A stretch of DNA of 64,000 nt from Sphingosinicella sp. BN140058 (GCF_004135585.1 NZ_CP035501.1:310001-374000), one strand, 5' to 3'; positions 44,669 through 56,366 are shown, numbered from the stretch's first letter. The notes: a model not told the origin generated them from the letters alone. Made by a program: numbers and translations.

Positions 44669-45015
44669 GCCGGCAGGAGGCGGAGCGCGGCGGCCGGAGG
44701 GCCGAGGCCCTGGCCGCCTGGTGGCTTCGCCTGAAATTGTGGACGATCCTCGCCCGGCGGGTGCGCACGCCGCGTGGCGAGATCGATCTGATCGCCCGGC
44801 GCGGCAATGTCCTCGCCTTCGTCGAGGTAAAGGCACGCGCCTCCGCCGCCGATGCCGATCTGGCACTCGACGAGTATCGCCTCCGCCGCGTCGCCGCGGC
44901 TGCCGAAGCGCTTGCGCCGCTTCACGCCCGTGCCGGCGACATCCTCCGCATCGACGCGATCTTCATCGTGCCGGGCCGATTGCCGCGCCATCTGGAGAAT
45001 ATCTGGCGCGGATGA
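44665..45015 (+). CDS. yraN: YraN/UPF0102-family nuclease-fold protein
   Basis: 116 residues, the usual family size. RVRTPRGEIDLIARRGNVLA, then FVEVKARAS, gives the restriction-endonuclease-like motif E-x-D-(x)-E-x-K, and the N-terminal GRRAEALAAWWLRLK is the other conserved block. The biochemical role is not settled. ATGA overlap with rsmI, the standard rsmI-yraN arrangement. Confidence 0.9.
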   Translation: MSRQEAERGGRRAEALAAWWLRLKLWTILARRVRTPRGEIDLIARRGNVLAFVEVKARASAADADLALDEYRLRRVAAAAEALAPLHARAGDILRIDAIFIVPGRLPRHLENIWRG

Positions 45016-45045
45016 ACATCGGCGGCGGCGCGCCGTTCAGCCGCC

Positions 45046-45900
45046 ATGTGGCACGAACAGACATGCAATCTCGGCAGCGACCGAAGCCTTCACGCCGCCC
45101 AGACCGGATCAGGACCCGATCTCGTCCTCATCCACGGCGCCCTCACCACCAGCCACGATTGGCGAACGAGCCCGGTGGCGCAGGCGCTCGCGCCGACGCA
45201 CCGGGTCACGGCCGTCGATCGACCGGGCCATGGCCGCAGCCGCAGGCGGCGGTTCGAAGGCACGCCGCGCGACCAGGCCGATCAGATTGCGGAAGGGCTG
45301 GAACAGCTCGGCATCCGCCGCGCGATCGTCGTCGGGCACAGCTTCGGCGGCCTCGTCACCCTGGCACTGGCCGAGCGTCATCCGGATCTGTTCGCGGCGA
45401 TGATATTGCTGTCGCCAATCGCCTTTCCGGAGCCGCGGCTGATGGAACAGCTTCTGCTCGCGCCGCGCGCCATACCGCTTGCCGGGCCGGCGCTCTCCCG
45501 CTTCGCCGAGGCGATGCGGCTGGATGCGATGGCCTTGCCGCTGTTCCACAAGATCATGTTCCACCCGCAGGACGTCCCCGCCGCATGGCACGAGACCTAC
45601 CCGTTTGCCGACATCCTCGATCCGCAGGCGCTGGTCTTCGAGGGTGAGGATGCCGCCGCTACCCTGCCGCTTTCGGCCGGAGGCACGATCGCGATCGGCG
45701 AAATCCAGATCCCCGCGCAGGTGCTGATCGGCACATCGGACAAGGTCATCGACGAGACGCGCCAGGCGGCTGCGGTCGCCGCGCTCTTGCCCAAGGGGCG
45801 GATCGGGCGGATAGAAGGCGGCGGCCATATGATCCATCACACCCATCCCGACAGGATCCTGAGCGCGATCCGCGAAGCGAGCGCGACGCAGCCGGCGTGA
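45046..45900 (+). CDS. alpha/beta-hydrolase fold protein
   Basis: 284 residues. The oxyanion region is VLIHGALTTSHDW, the nucleophile elbow is VGHSFGGLVTLAL, and the terminal histidine lies in EGGGHMIHHTHPD; the acid is probably the Asp in IGTSDKVID. No signal peptide, so cytoplasmic. Many carboxyl-ester or epoxide hydrolases share this layout and the substrate cannot be predicted. There is no strong ribosome site ahead of the ATG. The stop overlaps the GTG of the oxidoreductase (GTGA), so the two may work together. Confidence 0.85.
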   Translation: MWHEQTCNLGSDRSLHAAQTGSGPDLVLIHGALTTSHDWRTSPVAQALAPTHRVTAVDRPGHGRSRRRRFEGTPRDQADQIAEGLEQLGIRRAIVVGHSFGGLVTLALAERHPDLFAAMILLSPIAFPEPRLMEQLLLAPRAIPLAGPALSRFAEAMRLDAMALPLFHKIMFHPQDVPAAWHETYPFADILDPQALVFEGEDAAATLPLSAGGTIAIGEIQIPAQVLIGTSDKVIDETRQAAAVAALLPKGRIGRIEGGGHMIHHTHPDRILSAIREASATQPA

Positions 45901-47051
45901 GCGACATCCTCGTCATCGGCGGCGGCATCGCCGGCCTGTCGGCAGCCTCTGCGCTTGCGAAACACGCACGCGTGACGATCCTGGAGGGCGAGGACGCGCT
46001 CGGCTACCATTCCTCCGGCCGCAGCGTGTCGTTCAGCCATTACGGCATCGGCAATGCGGCGGTGCGCGGCCTCACCGCCTGGAGCCGGACCTTCTACGAA
46101 CATCAGCCCGATGGCCTTTGCGACACCGCAATCGCCCGTACCGCCCCGTCGCTCTATGTGGCCCGCAAGGCGCAATTGCCTGCTCTCGAGGCTCTGCGCG
46201 CCGAAATGGATCGCTTCACCGATGCGATGCGCTGGCTCGATGAAGGCGAGATCCTCGATCTGTGCCCGGTGCTCCGGACCGGACCCAGCGGCGCAGTGAG
46301 AGCGATCCTCGATCCGACGAGCCTGAAGCTCGATGCCGATGCCCTCCTCCAGGCCCATGCCCGCGCATTGCGCCGCGCCGGCGGTTCGATCCTGACCGGC
46401 CGGCGGATCGCGTCGATCGAGCATCGTGCCGGCCGCTGGCAGGTGACCAGCGAGTCGGGCGAAAGCTGGTCGGCGCCGATCCTGATCAACGCCGCCGGCG
46501 CCTGGGGCGATCACCTGGCGGCGCTGGCCGGAGTGCGCCCGATCGGCCTCGCGCCCAAGCGCCGCACGATCATCGTCGTCGATCCCCCGCCGGAACTCGA
46601 CGTATCGGCCTGGCCCTTCGTCCATACCGCCGCGAGCGATTTCTACATGCTGCCCGAGGCGGGACGGCTGCTGATCTCCCCGGTGGACGAGGTCGAGGAC
46701 GGACCCGGCGACGCTCAGCCCGAAGACTATGACGTCGCCCTCGCCGCTCACCAGCTGGAGCAATATACCAGCCTGGCGGCCGGCCGGATCGCGCATCGCT
46801 GGGCGGGTCTCCGCTCCTTCGTCGCCGATCGCGTTCCGACCGCCGGCTTCGACGACGCGGCACCAGGCTTTTTCTGGCTGGTCGGCCAGGGCGGCTACGG
46901 CCTGCAGACCGCGCCCGCCATGGCGGCGATCGTGGAAGCGCTGATCACCGGCGGACGCTGGCCCGAGGGCCTCGGATCGTTCGGAATCGCGCCCTCTGTG
47001 GTGACGCCGGGCCGCCTCCGCGGCGGCACCACCACGGCGGAAGCCTCATGA
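45897..47051 (+). CDS. DAO-family FAD-dependent oxidoreductase
   Basis: 384 residues from a GTG overlapping the previous stop. The dinucleotide-binding motif SDILVIGGGIAGLSAASALA opens the protein; the second FAD/substrate region shows INAAGAWGDHLAALAG, and the C-terminal GLRSFVADRVPTAGF, then FFWLVGQGGYGLQTAPAMA, is typical of glycine/D-amino-acid oxidase-like enzymes. These oxidise secondary or primary amines and hand electrons to oxygen or a chain. The exact substrate is unknown. Confidence 0.88.
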   Translation: MSDILVIGGGIAGLSAASALAKHARVTILEGEDALGYHSSGRSVSFSHYGIGNAAVRGLTAWSRTFYEHQPDGLCDTAIARTAPSLYVARKAQLPALEALRAEMDRFTDAMRWLDEGEILDLCPVLRTGPSGAVRAILDPTSLKLDADALLQAHARALRRAGGSILTGRRIASIEHRAGRWQVTSESGESWSAPILINAAGAWGDHLAALAGVRPIGLAPKRRTIIVVDPPPELDVSAWPFVHTAASDFYMLPEAGRLLISPVDEVEDGPGDAQPEDYDVALAAHQLEQYTSLAAGRIAHRWAGLRSFVADRVPTAGFDDAAPGFFWLVGQGGYGLQTAPAMAAIVEALITGGRWPEGLGSFGIAPSVVTPGRLRGGTTTAEAS

Positions 47052-47167
47052 GCCGCGGGACGCGCGAACTTCGTTCAGACCGCGTCCGGGTTCGTGCCTG
47101 TAGGTGTTGCATCCTTGCGAGTCGTCGAATGTTTCGGTCGGACCGGGAAAGGCGCTAGGGAGCGCGC

Positions 47168-49309
47168 ATGCGCATAGACACTTCAGGCAGATGGCAGGAG
47201 TTGCCGGCCGACGAAATGGGCTACGGCCCCAATTTCTCCGTGCCGGAGGGGCCGCCACCGAAGCGATCCTGGTGGCGGCGCTGGCGGCTGAAGCATGTCG
47301 TGCTCGGCCTCACCGCTCTGTTCATGCTGATGGTCGCCTGGCTGGCGGTCACCGCGCCCCTGTCCAAGTCGCTGCAGCCGATCGCCGCGCCGAGCCTGAC
47401 CCTCCTGTCGGTCGAAGGGGAGCCGATCGCGCGCCGCGGCGCCGACATTCGGGCGCCGGTGCGAATCGCCGATCTGCCCAAGCACGTGCCCAATGCCTTC
47501 GTCGCGATCGAGGATCGGCGCTTCCGCGACCATCTCGGCATCTCGCTGCGCGGCATCGCCCGCGCCGCCTGGCGCAATGCCGGCGCCGGCGGCGTGCGCG
47601 AGGGCGGCAGCACGATCACCCAGCAACTCGCCAAAATCTCGTTCCTCAGTTCCGAACGCACCGCCGCCCGCAAGGCGCAGGAGGTGCTGATCGCCTTCTG
47701 GCTCGAAGCCTGGCTGACCAAGGACGAGATCCTCGAACGCTATCTGTCGAACGTCTATTTCGGCGACAACACCTATGGCCTGAGGGCCGCTTCCGAACAT
47801 TATTTCAGCGTGCCGCCGGAGAAGCTGACGATCGCCCAGGCGGCGATGCTCGCCGGCATGGTCAAGGCCCCATCGCGGCTGGCCCCGACTCGCAATTACG
47901 ACCAGGCACGGCAGCGCGGCCGGGTGGTGATCGCGGCGATGATCGAGCAGAATCTGCTGACCCCGGCGCAGCGCCGCAGCCTCAAGCCGGCGCGGCTCAA
48001 GGTCGAGCCGCAGCGGGAAGTGCCGACCGGAACCTATTTCGCCGACTGGGTCCTGCCCGCCGCCCGTGCCCGCGGCGCCGCCGAGGAAGAAGGCTATGGC
48101 GCCCAGGAGGTGCAGACGACGCTCGAGGCGCGGCTGCAGAAAGCGGCGCTGCAGACGGTGCGCCGTGCCGGCCTCGGCAAGGCGCAGGTCGCCCTGGTCG
48201 CGATGCGGCCCGACGGCCGGGTCGTCGCGATGGTCGGCGGCAAGGATTATCGCAAGAGCCCGTTCAACCGCGCCACCCAGGCGCGGCGCCAGCCCGGATC
48301 GACGTTCAAATTGTTCGTCTATCTCGCCGCTTTGCGTGCCGACATGGATCCCGACGATCCGATCGAGGATACGCCGCTCCGCATCGGCGACTGGCAGCCG
48401 AAGAATTACGGCAACGCCTATCGCGGCACGATGACGGTGAAGGATGCGCTGGCCGTGTCGAGCAACGTCGCGGCGGTGCGGCTGGCGCAGCGGGTCGGCA
48501 TGGACAAGGTGGTTCGCGCGGCGCGGGATCTCGGCGTCACCAGCCCGCTCAATCCCAATCCGAGCCTTGCCCTCGGCACTTCGGGTGTCACCCTGCTCGA
48601 AATGACCTCGGCCTATGCGGCGATCGCCGCCGGCGCCTATCCGGTGCGGCCGCGCGGGCTCGACGATCCCGACAAGCCGTGGTGGCAGCGCATGTGGGAC
48701 AGTTCGGTCGCCGGCGCCTCGCGGGATTCCCATTTCGACGAGATGAAGGAGATGCTCGGCGGCGTCGTCCAGCAGGGCACCGGCCGGGCCGCGGCGCTCG
48801 AGGTCCCGGTCTACGGCAAGACCGGCACCAGCCAGGCCAATCGCGACGCTCTGTTCATCGGCTTCACCGACGATCTCGTCGTCGGTGTCTGGGTCGGCAA
48901 CGACGACAACAGCCCGCTCGGCAACGTCGCCGGCGGCGGCCTTCCGGCGCGCATCTTCCGGGATTTCACCGCCCAGGCCACCGGCAGCCGCCCTGCCCGG
49001 CCGGCCGCACCGGCGATCGCGACGCCGCCCGAAGTCGACGACGGCAACATGATTGGCGGCAACTTCACCATTCCGGTCGAAGGCATGGGCATCGATCTCG
49101 GCGTCGGCGTCGACGGCAATGGATTGACGGTGCGGGTGGATCCTTCCGCGGAGGGCGGCTTCCCGGCCGATGGCGGCGACGGCCCCTATCCGGAGGACGA
49201 GGGCGGACCGATCATCGACCTGCCGCCACCGCCGTCGAACGTTCGCGTCCGCCCGGCGCCGCCGCGCGGGGAGCCCGCCGATGGCGGCGAGGACGAAGAA
49301 GGGTTCTGA
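47168..49309 (+). CDS. class A penicillin-binding protein (transglycosylase/transpeptidase)
   Basis: 713 residues. A cytoplasmic tail (1-42) is followed by one membrane anchor (44-62). The GT51 glycosyltransferase domain has catalytic Glu115 in AIEDRRFRDHLG and the GGSTITQQLAK block. The transpeptidase has the S-x-x-K motif at Ser378 in PGSTFK, S-x-N in VSSNVAAVRLA and K-T-G in YGKTGTSQANR. The tail (about 610-713) is acidic, Gly/Pro-rich and probably disordered. It polymerises and crosslinks peptidoglycan in the periplasm. A clear terminator follows its stop. Confidence 0.95.
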   Translation: MRIDTSGRWQELPADEMGYGPNFSVPEGPPPKRSWWRRWRLKHVVLGLTALFMLMVAWLAVTAPLSKSLQPIAAPSLTLLSVEGEPIARRGADIRAPVRIADLPKHVPNAFVAIEDRRFRDHLGISLRGIARAAWRNAGAGGVREGGSTITQQLAKISFLSSERTAARKAQEVLIAFWLEAWLTKDEILERYLSNVYFGDNTYGLRAASEHYFSVPPEKLTIAQAAMLAGMVKAPSRLAPTRNYDQARQRGRVVIAAMIEQNLLTPAQRRSLKPARLKVEPQREVPTGTYFADWVLPAARARGAAEEEGYGAQEVQTTLEARLQKAALQTVRRAGLGKAQVALVAMRPDGRVVAMVGGKDYRKSPFNRATQARRQPGSTFKLFVYLAALRADMDPDDPIEDTPLRIGDWQPKNYGNAYRGTMTVKDALAVSSNVAAVRLAQRVGMDKVVRAARDLGVTSPLNPNPSLALGTSGVTLLEMTSAYAAIAAGAYPVRPRGLDDPDKPWWQRMWDSSVAGASRDSHFDEMKEMLGGVVQQGTGRAAALEVPVYGKTGTSQANRDALFIGFTDDLVVGVWVGNDDNSPLGNVAGGGLPARIFRDFTAQATGSRPARPAAPAIATPPEVDDGNMIGGNFTIPVEGMGIDLGVGVDGNGLTVRVDPSAEGGFPADGGDGPYPEDEGGPIIDLPPPPSNVRVRPAPPRGEPADGGEDEEGF

Positions 49310-49337
49310 GCTCCTGAAGCGAGCTGGACCAGCAGCA

Positions 49338-49372
49338 AAAAGCCCTCCCCGCGGAAGCGGAGAGGGCTTTGT
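49338..49372 (+). terminator. Rho-independent terminator after the PBP gene
   Basis: AAAGCCCTCCCC (49339-49350) pairs with GGAGAGGGCTTT (49359-49370), with further CCGC/GCGG pairing inside and a GGAA loop. A short T-run ends the plus strand and A's precede the stem, so it may also serve the facing small gene at 49389. Confidence 0.8.
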
Positions 49373-49388
49373 TGAACTCGCGAGGGCT

Positions 49389-49595
49389 TCAGCGGGTCGC
49401 GGTGGTCCTGCCGCGGCGCTTCTCGAGCACCTTCTTCGCCACCCAGGCACCGCCGACGACCAAAGCGAGGGGACCCGCGCCACGGCGAGCGAGCGCGCTC
49501 GCGCCGACGCCGATCAGGGCCCCTTTGAGGCCTTCATTGCCGTAGCGCTCGCCGACCCGCGAACCCACATATCCACCGAGAAGCTTGCCGATCAT
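49389..49595 (-). CDS. small glycine-zipper-like membrane protein
   Basis: 68 residues; GGAG lies ahead of the ATG. Gly-rich helices (MIGKLLGGYVGSRVGERYGN, then LKGALIGVGASALA, then GPLALVVGGAWVAKKVLEKR) with small residues every four positions suggest close helix packing in a membrane. The basic tail (KRRGRTTATR) would face the cytoplasm. No family with known function is recognised. Convergent with the PBP gene; the shared hairpin lies between. Confidence 0.65.
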   Translation of the reverse strand: MIGKLLGGYVGSRVGERYGNEGLKGALIGVGASALARRGAGPLALVVGGAWVAKKVLEKRRGRTTATR

Positions 49596-49660
49596 AGACT
49601 GTCTCCAACATTGATTTGCAGCAAGAGCGAGGCTGAAGCAGCTTTGTTCCGCGCGCGGGC

Positions 49661-51994
49661 TCAGCCGAGAAACAGCTCGGCGGCGGCTTCGACGATCGCA
49701 TCGACGTCCAACCGGTAGGCGCGGTAGAGATCATCGAGCGTGCCGGTCTGGCCGAAGCGGTCCACCCCGAGCGGGCTGACCCGCTGGCCGCGGACGCCGC
49801 CGAGCCACGACAAGGCGGCGGGTGCGCCGTCGAGCAGGGTGACGAGGCCGGCGCCGGGGGCAAGCGGCGCAAGCAAGCGCTCGACGTGCGCGGGCGTCGC
49901 GCCCTTCCCTGTCCAACGTCCGGCGGTGCGTGCGCTCCAGCCTCGGTGGAGGAGATCGGGTGAGGTGATCGCCAGCAGGCCGAGGCCGGGCACATCGTCG
50001 CGCAGAGCCTCCCAGGCGGCGAGCGCCTCGGGCGCCAGCGCACCGGCGTAGACGAGCGCGGCCTCGGCGTCTTCAGCCGGAGGACGGAGCCAATAGCCGC
50101 CGGCGATCGCGTCCGCCTTCCAGCTGTCGTCGGCGCGGTCGATCTGGCGGATGGTGCGGGTGGTGAGGCGCAGATAGACGCTCTCGCCATCCTCGCGCTG
50201 CATCAGCCGGAACGCCTCCTCCATCAGCAGCGCCAGTTCGTCGGCGAAGGCGGGCTCATAGTGGCGCAGCCCGGGCTGGCCGAGCGCGATCAGGGGCGGG
50301 TTGATCGACTGGTGGGCGCCGCCCTCCGGCCCCAAGGTCAGGCCGGACGGCGTCGCCACGAGCAGAAAGCGGGCATCCTGGTAGCAGGCGTAGTTCAGCG
50401 CATCGAGGCCGCGGGCGATGAACGGATCGTAGACGGTGCCGATCGGGAACAGCCGGTCGCCGAACAGATCGCCGGCAAGGCCGAGCGCGCCGAGCATCAG
50501 GAACAGGTTGTTCTCGGCGATGCCGAGTTCGACATGCTGGCCGGCGGCGTGGCCGCTCCATTTCTGCGCCGACGGGATCTTCGCCGCGGCAAACACGTCG
50601 GCGAGCTCCTGGCGGCGGAACAGGCCGCGCTGATTTACCCAAGCGCCGAGATTGGTCGAGACGGTAACGTCGGGCGAGGTGGTGACGATGCGATCGGCAA
50701 GAGGGCCGCCGATCCGCGACAGATCGAGCAGGATGCGGCCGAACGCCGCCTGGGTCGACTGCTCCTCGCCGGTCGGAACCGGGATCACCGGAACCTCGGC
50801 GACATCCCAGACGCGGGGGCGTTTCTCGCGGGCGATGCGGCTGCCGGCGACCGCAGCCTGCGCGGCGGCGGCGGCATTGTCGCCGAGCCCGGCCCACGGC
50901 TCCCACTCCGCGCCGTCCGCAATCCCCATGCGCTCGCGCAGAGCATCGATCTGCCCCGGGTTCATCAGCCCGGCATGATTGTCCTTGTGGCCGGCGAACG
51001 GCAGCCCGTAGCCCTTGACGGTGTAGGCGATGAACAGGGTCGGCACGTCGTCCGCCGCGCGATCGAACGCCTCGACCAAGCTCGCCATGTCGTGGCCGGC
51101 GAGATTGGTCATCAGCGCCTGCAGCGCATCGTCGTCACGCGAGGCCAGGAGCGGCGCCACCGCGTCGCCGAGATCGCGCGCCAGGCGCTCGCGCCAGGCA
51201 CCGCCGCCCAGGTAGGTGAGCGCGGCATAATCGGCATTGCCGCAGGCATCGATCCAGTCGCGCAGCGCCGCCCCGCCCGGCTCGGCGAACGCCGCTTCCA
51301 TCAGCGTGCCGTGCTTCAGGGTGACCACCCGCCAGCCGCAGCTGGCGAAGATCTCGTCGAAGCGGCTGAACATTCGATCGGCGGTGGTCGCGTCGAGCGA
51401 CTGGCGGTTATAGTCGACGATCCACCAGCAATTGCGGATGTCGTGCTTCGAAGCCTCGATCAGGCATTCGTAGATATTGCCCTCGTCGAGCTCGGCGTCG
51501 CCGAGCAGGGCGACCATGCGTCCGGTGTCCGCCGGCGCGATCATGCCGTGGGCGAGCATGTAATCCTGAACCAGGCTCTCGAAGGCGGTGATCGCGACGC
51601 CGAGGCCGACCGAGCCGGTCGAGAAATCGACCGGGATCCGGTCCTTGGTCCGGCTCGGATAGGATTGCGCGCCGCCGAGCCCGCGAAACGCCTCGAGCTG
51701 GGCCCGGCTCTGGTTGCCGAGCAGATAATGAATGGCGTGCAGCACCGGCCCCGCATGCGGCTTGACCGCGACGCGGTCGTTGGGGCCGAGCGCATGGAAG
51801 TAGAGCGCCGCCATGATCGCCGTCATCGACGCGCACGACGCCTGATGGCCGCCGACTTTCAGCCCGTCGGGCGAGGGGCGAAGGTGGTTGGCATTGTGGA
51901 TCGTCCATGCGGACAGCCAGCGAAGACGATCGTCGAGCAGGCGCAGCGCTTCGAGATCGGGGGCGGAGCGGGTGGTGGAAGCGGTGTCGGGCAT
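49661..51994 (-). CDS. homodimeric E1-type thiamine-diphosphate dehydrogenase/transketolase-like enzyme
   Basis: 777 residues in one chain. The thiamine-binding segment is VALLGDAELDEGNIYECLIE, then CWWIVDYNRQSLD; the pyrimidine domain has the catalytic Glu region HVELGIAENNLFLMLGALGL. The layout and length recall AceE-type E1 of pyruvate dehydrogenase (about 890 residues) more than transketolase (about 660), though annotated relatives are often just called transketolase. It reads in the same direction as the E2/E1 genes upstream, from which it is now separated by the DUF559 module. Substrate could be a 2-oxoacid handled by the same E2. Confidence 0.8.
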   Translation of the reverse strand: MPDTASTTRSAPDLEALRLLDDRLRWLSAWTIHNANHLRPSPDGLKVGGHQASCASMTAIMAALYFHALGPNDRVAVKPHAGPVLHAIHYLLGNQSRAQLEAFRGLGGAQSYPSRTKDRIPVDFSTGSVGLGVAITAFESLVQDYMLAHGMIAPADTGRMVALLGDAELDEGNIYECLIEASKHDIRNCWWIVDYNRQSLDATTADRMFSRFDEIFASCGWRVVTLKHGTLMEAAFAEPGGAALRDWIDACGNADYAALTYLGGGAWRERLARDLGDAVAPLLASRDDDALQALMTNLAGHDMASLVEAFDRAADDVPTLFIAYTVKGYGLPFAGHKDNHAGLMNPGQIDALRERMGIADGAEWEPWAGLGDNAAAAAQAAVAGSRIAREKRPRVWDVAEVPVIPVPTGEEQSTQAAFGRILLDLSRIGGPLADRIVTTSPDVTVSTNLGAWVNQRGLFRRQELADVFAAAKIPSAQKWSGHAAGQHVELGIAENNLFLMLGALGLAGDLFGDRLFPIGTVYDPFIARGLDALNYACYQDARFLLVATPSGLTLGPEGGAHQSINPPLIALGQPGLRHYEPAFADELALLMEEAFRLMQREDGESVYLRLTTRTIRQIDRADDSWKADAIAGGYWLRPPAEDAEAALVYAGALAPEALAAWEALRDDVPGLGLLAITSPDLLHRGWSARTAGRWTGKGATPAHVERLLAPLAPGAGLVTLLDGAPAALSWLGGVRGQRVSPLGVDRFGQTGTLDDLYRAYRLDVDAIVEAAAELFLG

Positions 51995-52037
51995 GGGGGC
52001 GCCTTACTGCCCCAAGGTGGGGGCCGCATAGAGGGAA

Positions 52038-52073
52038 CTCCCCTCCCTGAAAGGGAGGGGCTGGGGGTGGGTG
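52038..52073. repeat. left inverted repeat of the DUF559 module
   Basis: 36 bases starting CTCCCCTCCCTGAAAGGGAG and ending GGGTGGGTG. It matches the reverse complement of 52453-52488 at 34 of 36 positions. Internally it contains its own hairpin (CCCCTCCCT / AGGGAGGGG). It lies 43 bases upstream of the E1-like start codon, so it may affect that gene's leader. Confidence 0.85.
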
Positions 52074-52105
52074 CGCGGAGCGCCGTTTCCTGATACTTTC
52101 GTCGC

Positions 52106-52513
52106 ATGCGCAGACGCATCGATCCTGCTAGCACGCAGCGAGCTCGTGCGCTCCGTACCGGAGCCACCGAGCAGGAAAGGTCGCTCTGGCGCTCGATCTC
52201 GCGCTACCGCCCCAAGTTCACGCGCCAGCTTCCGATTGGCCCGTTCATCGCTGATTTGGCCTGCCGGGAGGCGCGGCTGGTCGTCGAAATCGATGGCACG
52301 CAACATTGCGACAGTGCGGAAGACGTGCACCGGACTGCCTATTTGCACGCGCAGGGCTGGACTGTGATCCGTTTCTGGAATTCCGAGGTCAACGACAATC
52401 CGGATGGCGTTGTCGAAGCGATACTCGCGAAAGCCGCCGAGTGCCTCGGCGGCACCCACCCCCTGCCCCTCCCTTCCAGGGAGGGGAGAAAGCGCCGGCG
52501 GCGTACCAGTTGA
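52106..52513 (+). CDS. DUF559 endonuclease-like protein
   Basis: 135 residues. The DUF559 core (Vsr-like/PD-(D/E)xK fold) is visible: RARALRTGATEQERSLWRSI, FTRQLPIGPFIADLACREAR, the active-site stretch LVVEIDGTQHCDSAEDVHRT, and GWTVIRFWNSEVNDNPDGVV. The family has no firmly established role. The gene is on the opposite strand from all its neighbours. Its 3' end runs into the right inverted repeat, so the last 20 residues (GTHPLPLPSREGRKRRRRTS) are encoded by repeat DNA. It looks like an insertion between E1-like and E2 genes. Confidence 0.85.
   Translation: MRRRIDPASTQRARALRTGATEQERSLWRSISRYRPKFTRQLPIGPFIADLACREARLVVEIDGTQHCDSAEDVHRTAYLHAQGWTVIRFWNSEVNDNPDGVVEAILAKAAECLGGTHPLPLPSREGRKRRRRTS
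52453..52488. repeat. right inverted repeat of the DUF559 module
   Basis: CACCCACCCCCTGCCCCTCC onward to GGGGAG, the inverted partner of 52038-52073 (34 of 36 positions). It overlaps the 3' end of the DUF559 reading frame and lies 31 bases from the end of the E2 gene. Confidence 0.85.
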
Positions 52514-52518
52514 CGTTT

Positions 52519-53901
52519 CTACAAAGACAGCAATTTCAGCGGGTTCTCGACCAGTTTTTTCATGTCCTGGAGGAAGCTCGCCGCATCCCAGCCGTCGACG
52601 ACGCGGTGGTCGCAGGAGAGGGAGAGGTTCATGCGCTTGCGGATCTCGAGGTCGCCGTCGACGACCACCGCTTTCTCCTCGAGCTTGTTGACCGCGATGA
52701 TCGCCACTTCGGGGCGGTTGATCACCGGTGTCGAGGTGATGCCGCCCATCGGTCCGAGGCTGGAGATGGTGATGGTGGATCCGGACAGCTCGTCGCGGCT
52801 GGCCTTGCCGGTGCGGGCGGCCTCGGCGAGGCGAAGGATCTCGCCGGCGATTTCCCACACGCTCTTGGTCTCGGCGCTGCGGATCACCGGCACCATCAGC
52901 CCGTTCGGGGTCTGGGTGGCCATGCCCATGTTCACCGCGCCGGAGCGATAGACGACATTCTCGTCGTCATCGTAGCGGGCGTTGATTTGCGGATAGTCGG
53001 CGAGCGTCTTCGCCATCGCCGCGATCAGGAAGGGCAGCATCGTCAGCTTCGGGTTCGATCCCCGATCGGCATTCATCATCGCCCTCGTCTGTTCGAGCGC
53101 GGTGACGTCGAACTCCTCGACCAGGGTGAAATGCGGGATGCGGCGCTTCGCCTCAGCCATGTTCTCGGCGATCTTGCGGCGGAGGCCGACCACCTTCACC
53201 GCTTCGTCCTGCCGACGCGGCGCGCCGCTGCGCGCGACCGCGCCATTATTGTAGAGCAGGTAGGCGTCTAGATCGGCGTGGCGGATGCGATCGGAGGTGG
53301 TCTTCACCTCGGCGAGGTCGACGCCGAGATCGCGAGCGCGCTGACGAACCGCCGGAGAGGCGAGGACTTGCGGCCTCCTCGCGCCTTCCCCACCGCCCTC
53401 GCTCGCCCCGAGCGAAGTCGCGGGGCGTTCTTCGGCGTCTGTTGACGGAAGCTGAGCGTCTGCTGAAGGCTGCGTTGAGGAACCGGCGACGAACGGCTCT
53501 TGCGAGGATTTTGCTTCTGCGGGCTCCTCCGCCGTACTCGGCACGGCGGCCTCCTGCGCCTGCGTCGGCGCAATCAGCCCGTCGGCCAGAGCCACCGTGT
53601 CTATGCGCTCGCCGGCCTCCGTCTCGGTGCCATCCTGCTTCGCACCGGAAACGGCATCTGCCTCGGTCTCGAACACGACCAGCACCGAGCCGATCGCGAT
53701 CTGGTCGCCGACCTCGCCCGCCACTTCGACGACCCGGCCCGCGACCGGAGATTCCATCTCCACTGTCGCCTTGTCGGTCATCATGTCGGCGATCTGCTGG
53801 TCCTCCTTGACCATGTCACCGACCTTGACGTGCCAGGCGACGATCTCGGCCTCGGCGATGCCTTCACCGATGTCGGGGAGCTTGAATGCGAAGCGCGCCA
53901 T
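52519..53901 (-). CDS. bkdB: dihydrolipoamide acyltransferase E2 of branched-chain 2-oxoacid dehydrogenase
   Basis: 460 residues. One lipoyl domain (1-80) with the lipoylated Lys44 in MMTDKATVEME, a long Ala/Glu/Pro linker (about 85-165), a peripheral-subunit-binding domain (LASPAVRQRARDLGVDLAEV) and the catalytic domain with active-site His in LSCDHRVVDGWDAASF. It passes acyl groups from E1 to CoA. Begins 6 bases after the E1 beta stop. No E3 (lipoamide dehydrogenase) gene is in the window. Confidence 0.93.
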   Translation of the reverse strand: MARFAFKLPDIGEGIAEAEIVAWHVKVGDMVKEDQQIADMMTDKATVEMESPVAGRVVEVAGEVGDQIAIGSVLVVFETEADAVSGAKQDGTETEAGERIDTVALADGLIAPTQAQEAAVPSTAEEPAEAKSSQEPFVAGSSTQPSADAQLPSTDAEERPATSLGASEGGGEGARRPQVLASPAVRQRARDLGVDLAEVKTTSDRIRHADLDAYLLYNNGAVARSGAPRRQDEAVKVVGLRRKIAENMAEAKRRIPHFTLVEEFDVTALEQTRAMMNADRGSNPKLTMLPFLIAAMAKTLADYPQINARYDDDENVVYRSGAVNMGMATQTPNGLMVPVIRSAETKSVWEIAGEILRLAEAARTGKASRDELSGSTITISSLGPMGGITSTPVINRPEVAIIAVNKLEEKAVVVDGDLEIRKRMNLSLSCDHRVVDGWDAASFLQDMKKLVENPLKLLSL

Positions 53902-53907
53902 GACCGA

Positions 53908-56258
<2,351 letters not shown>

Positions 56259-56366
56259 CTAACCGATAATGCTCGGCCTTGCCAGCCGGGCCCGATGTCA
56301 GATCCGGCGAGATTCCGGCCGCGAACTGCGTTACGGATCGGCGCAACCAAAGCAGGGGCCTGAAGC

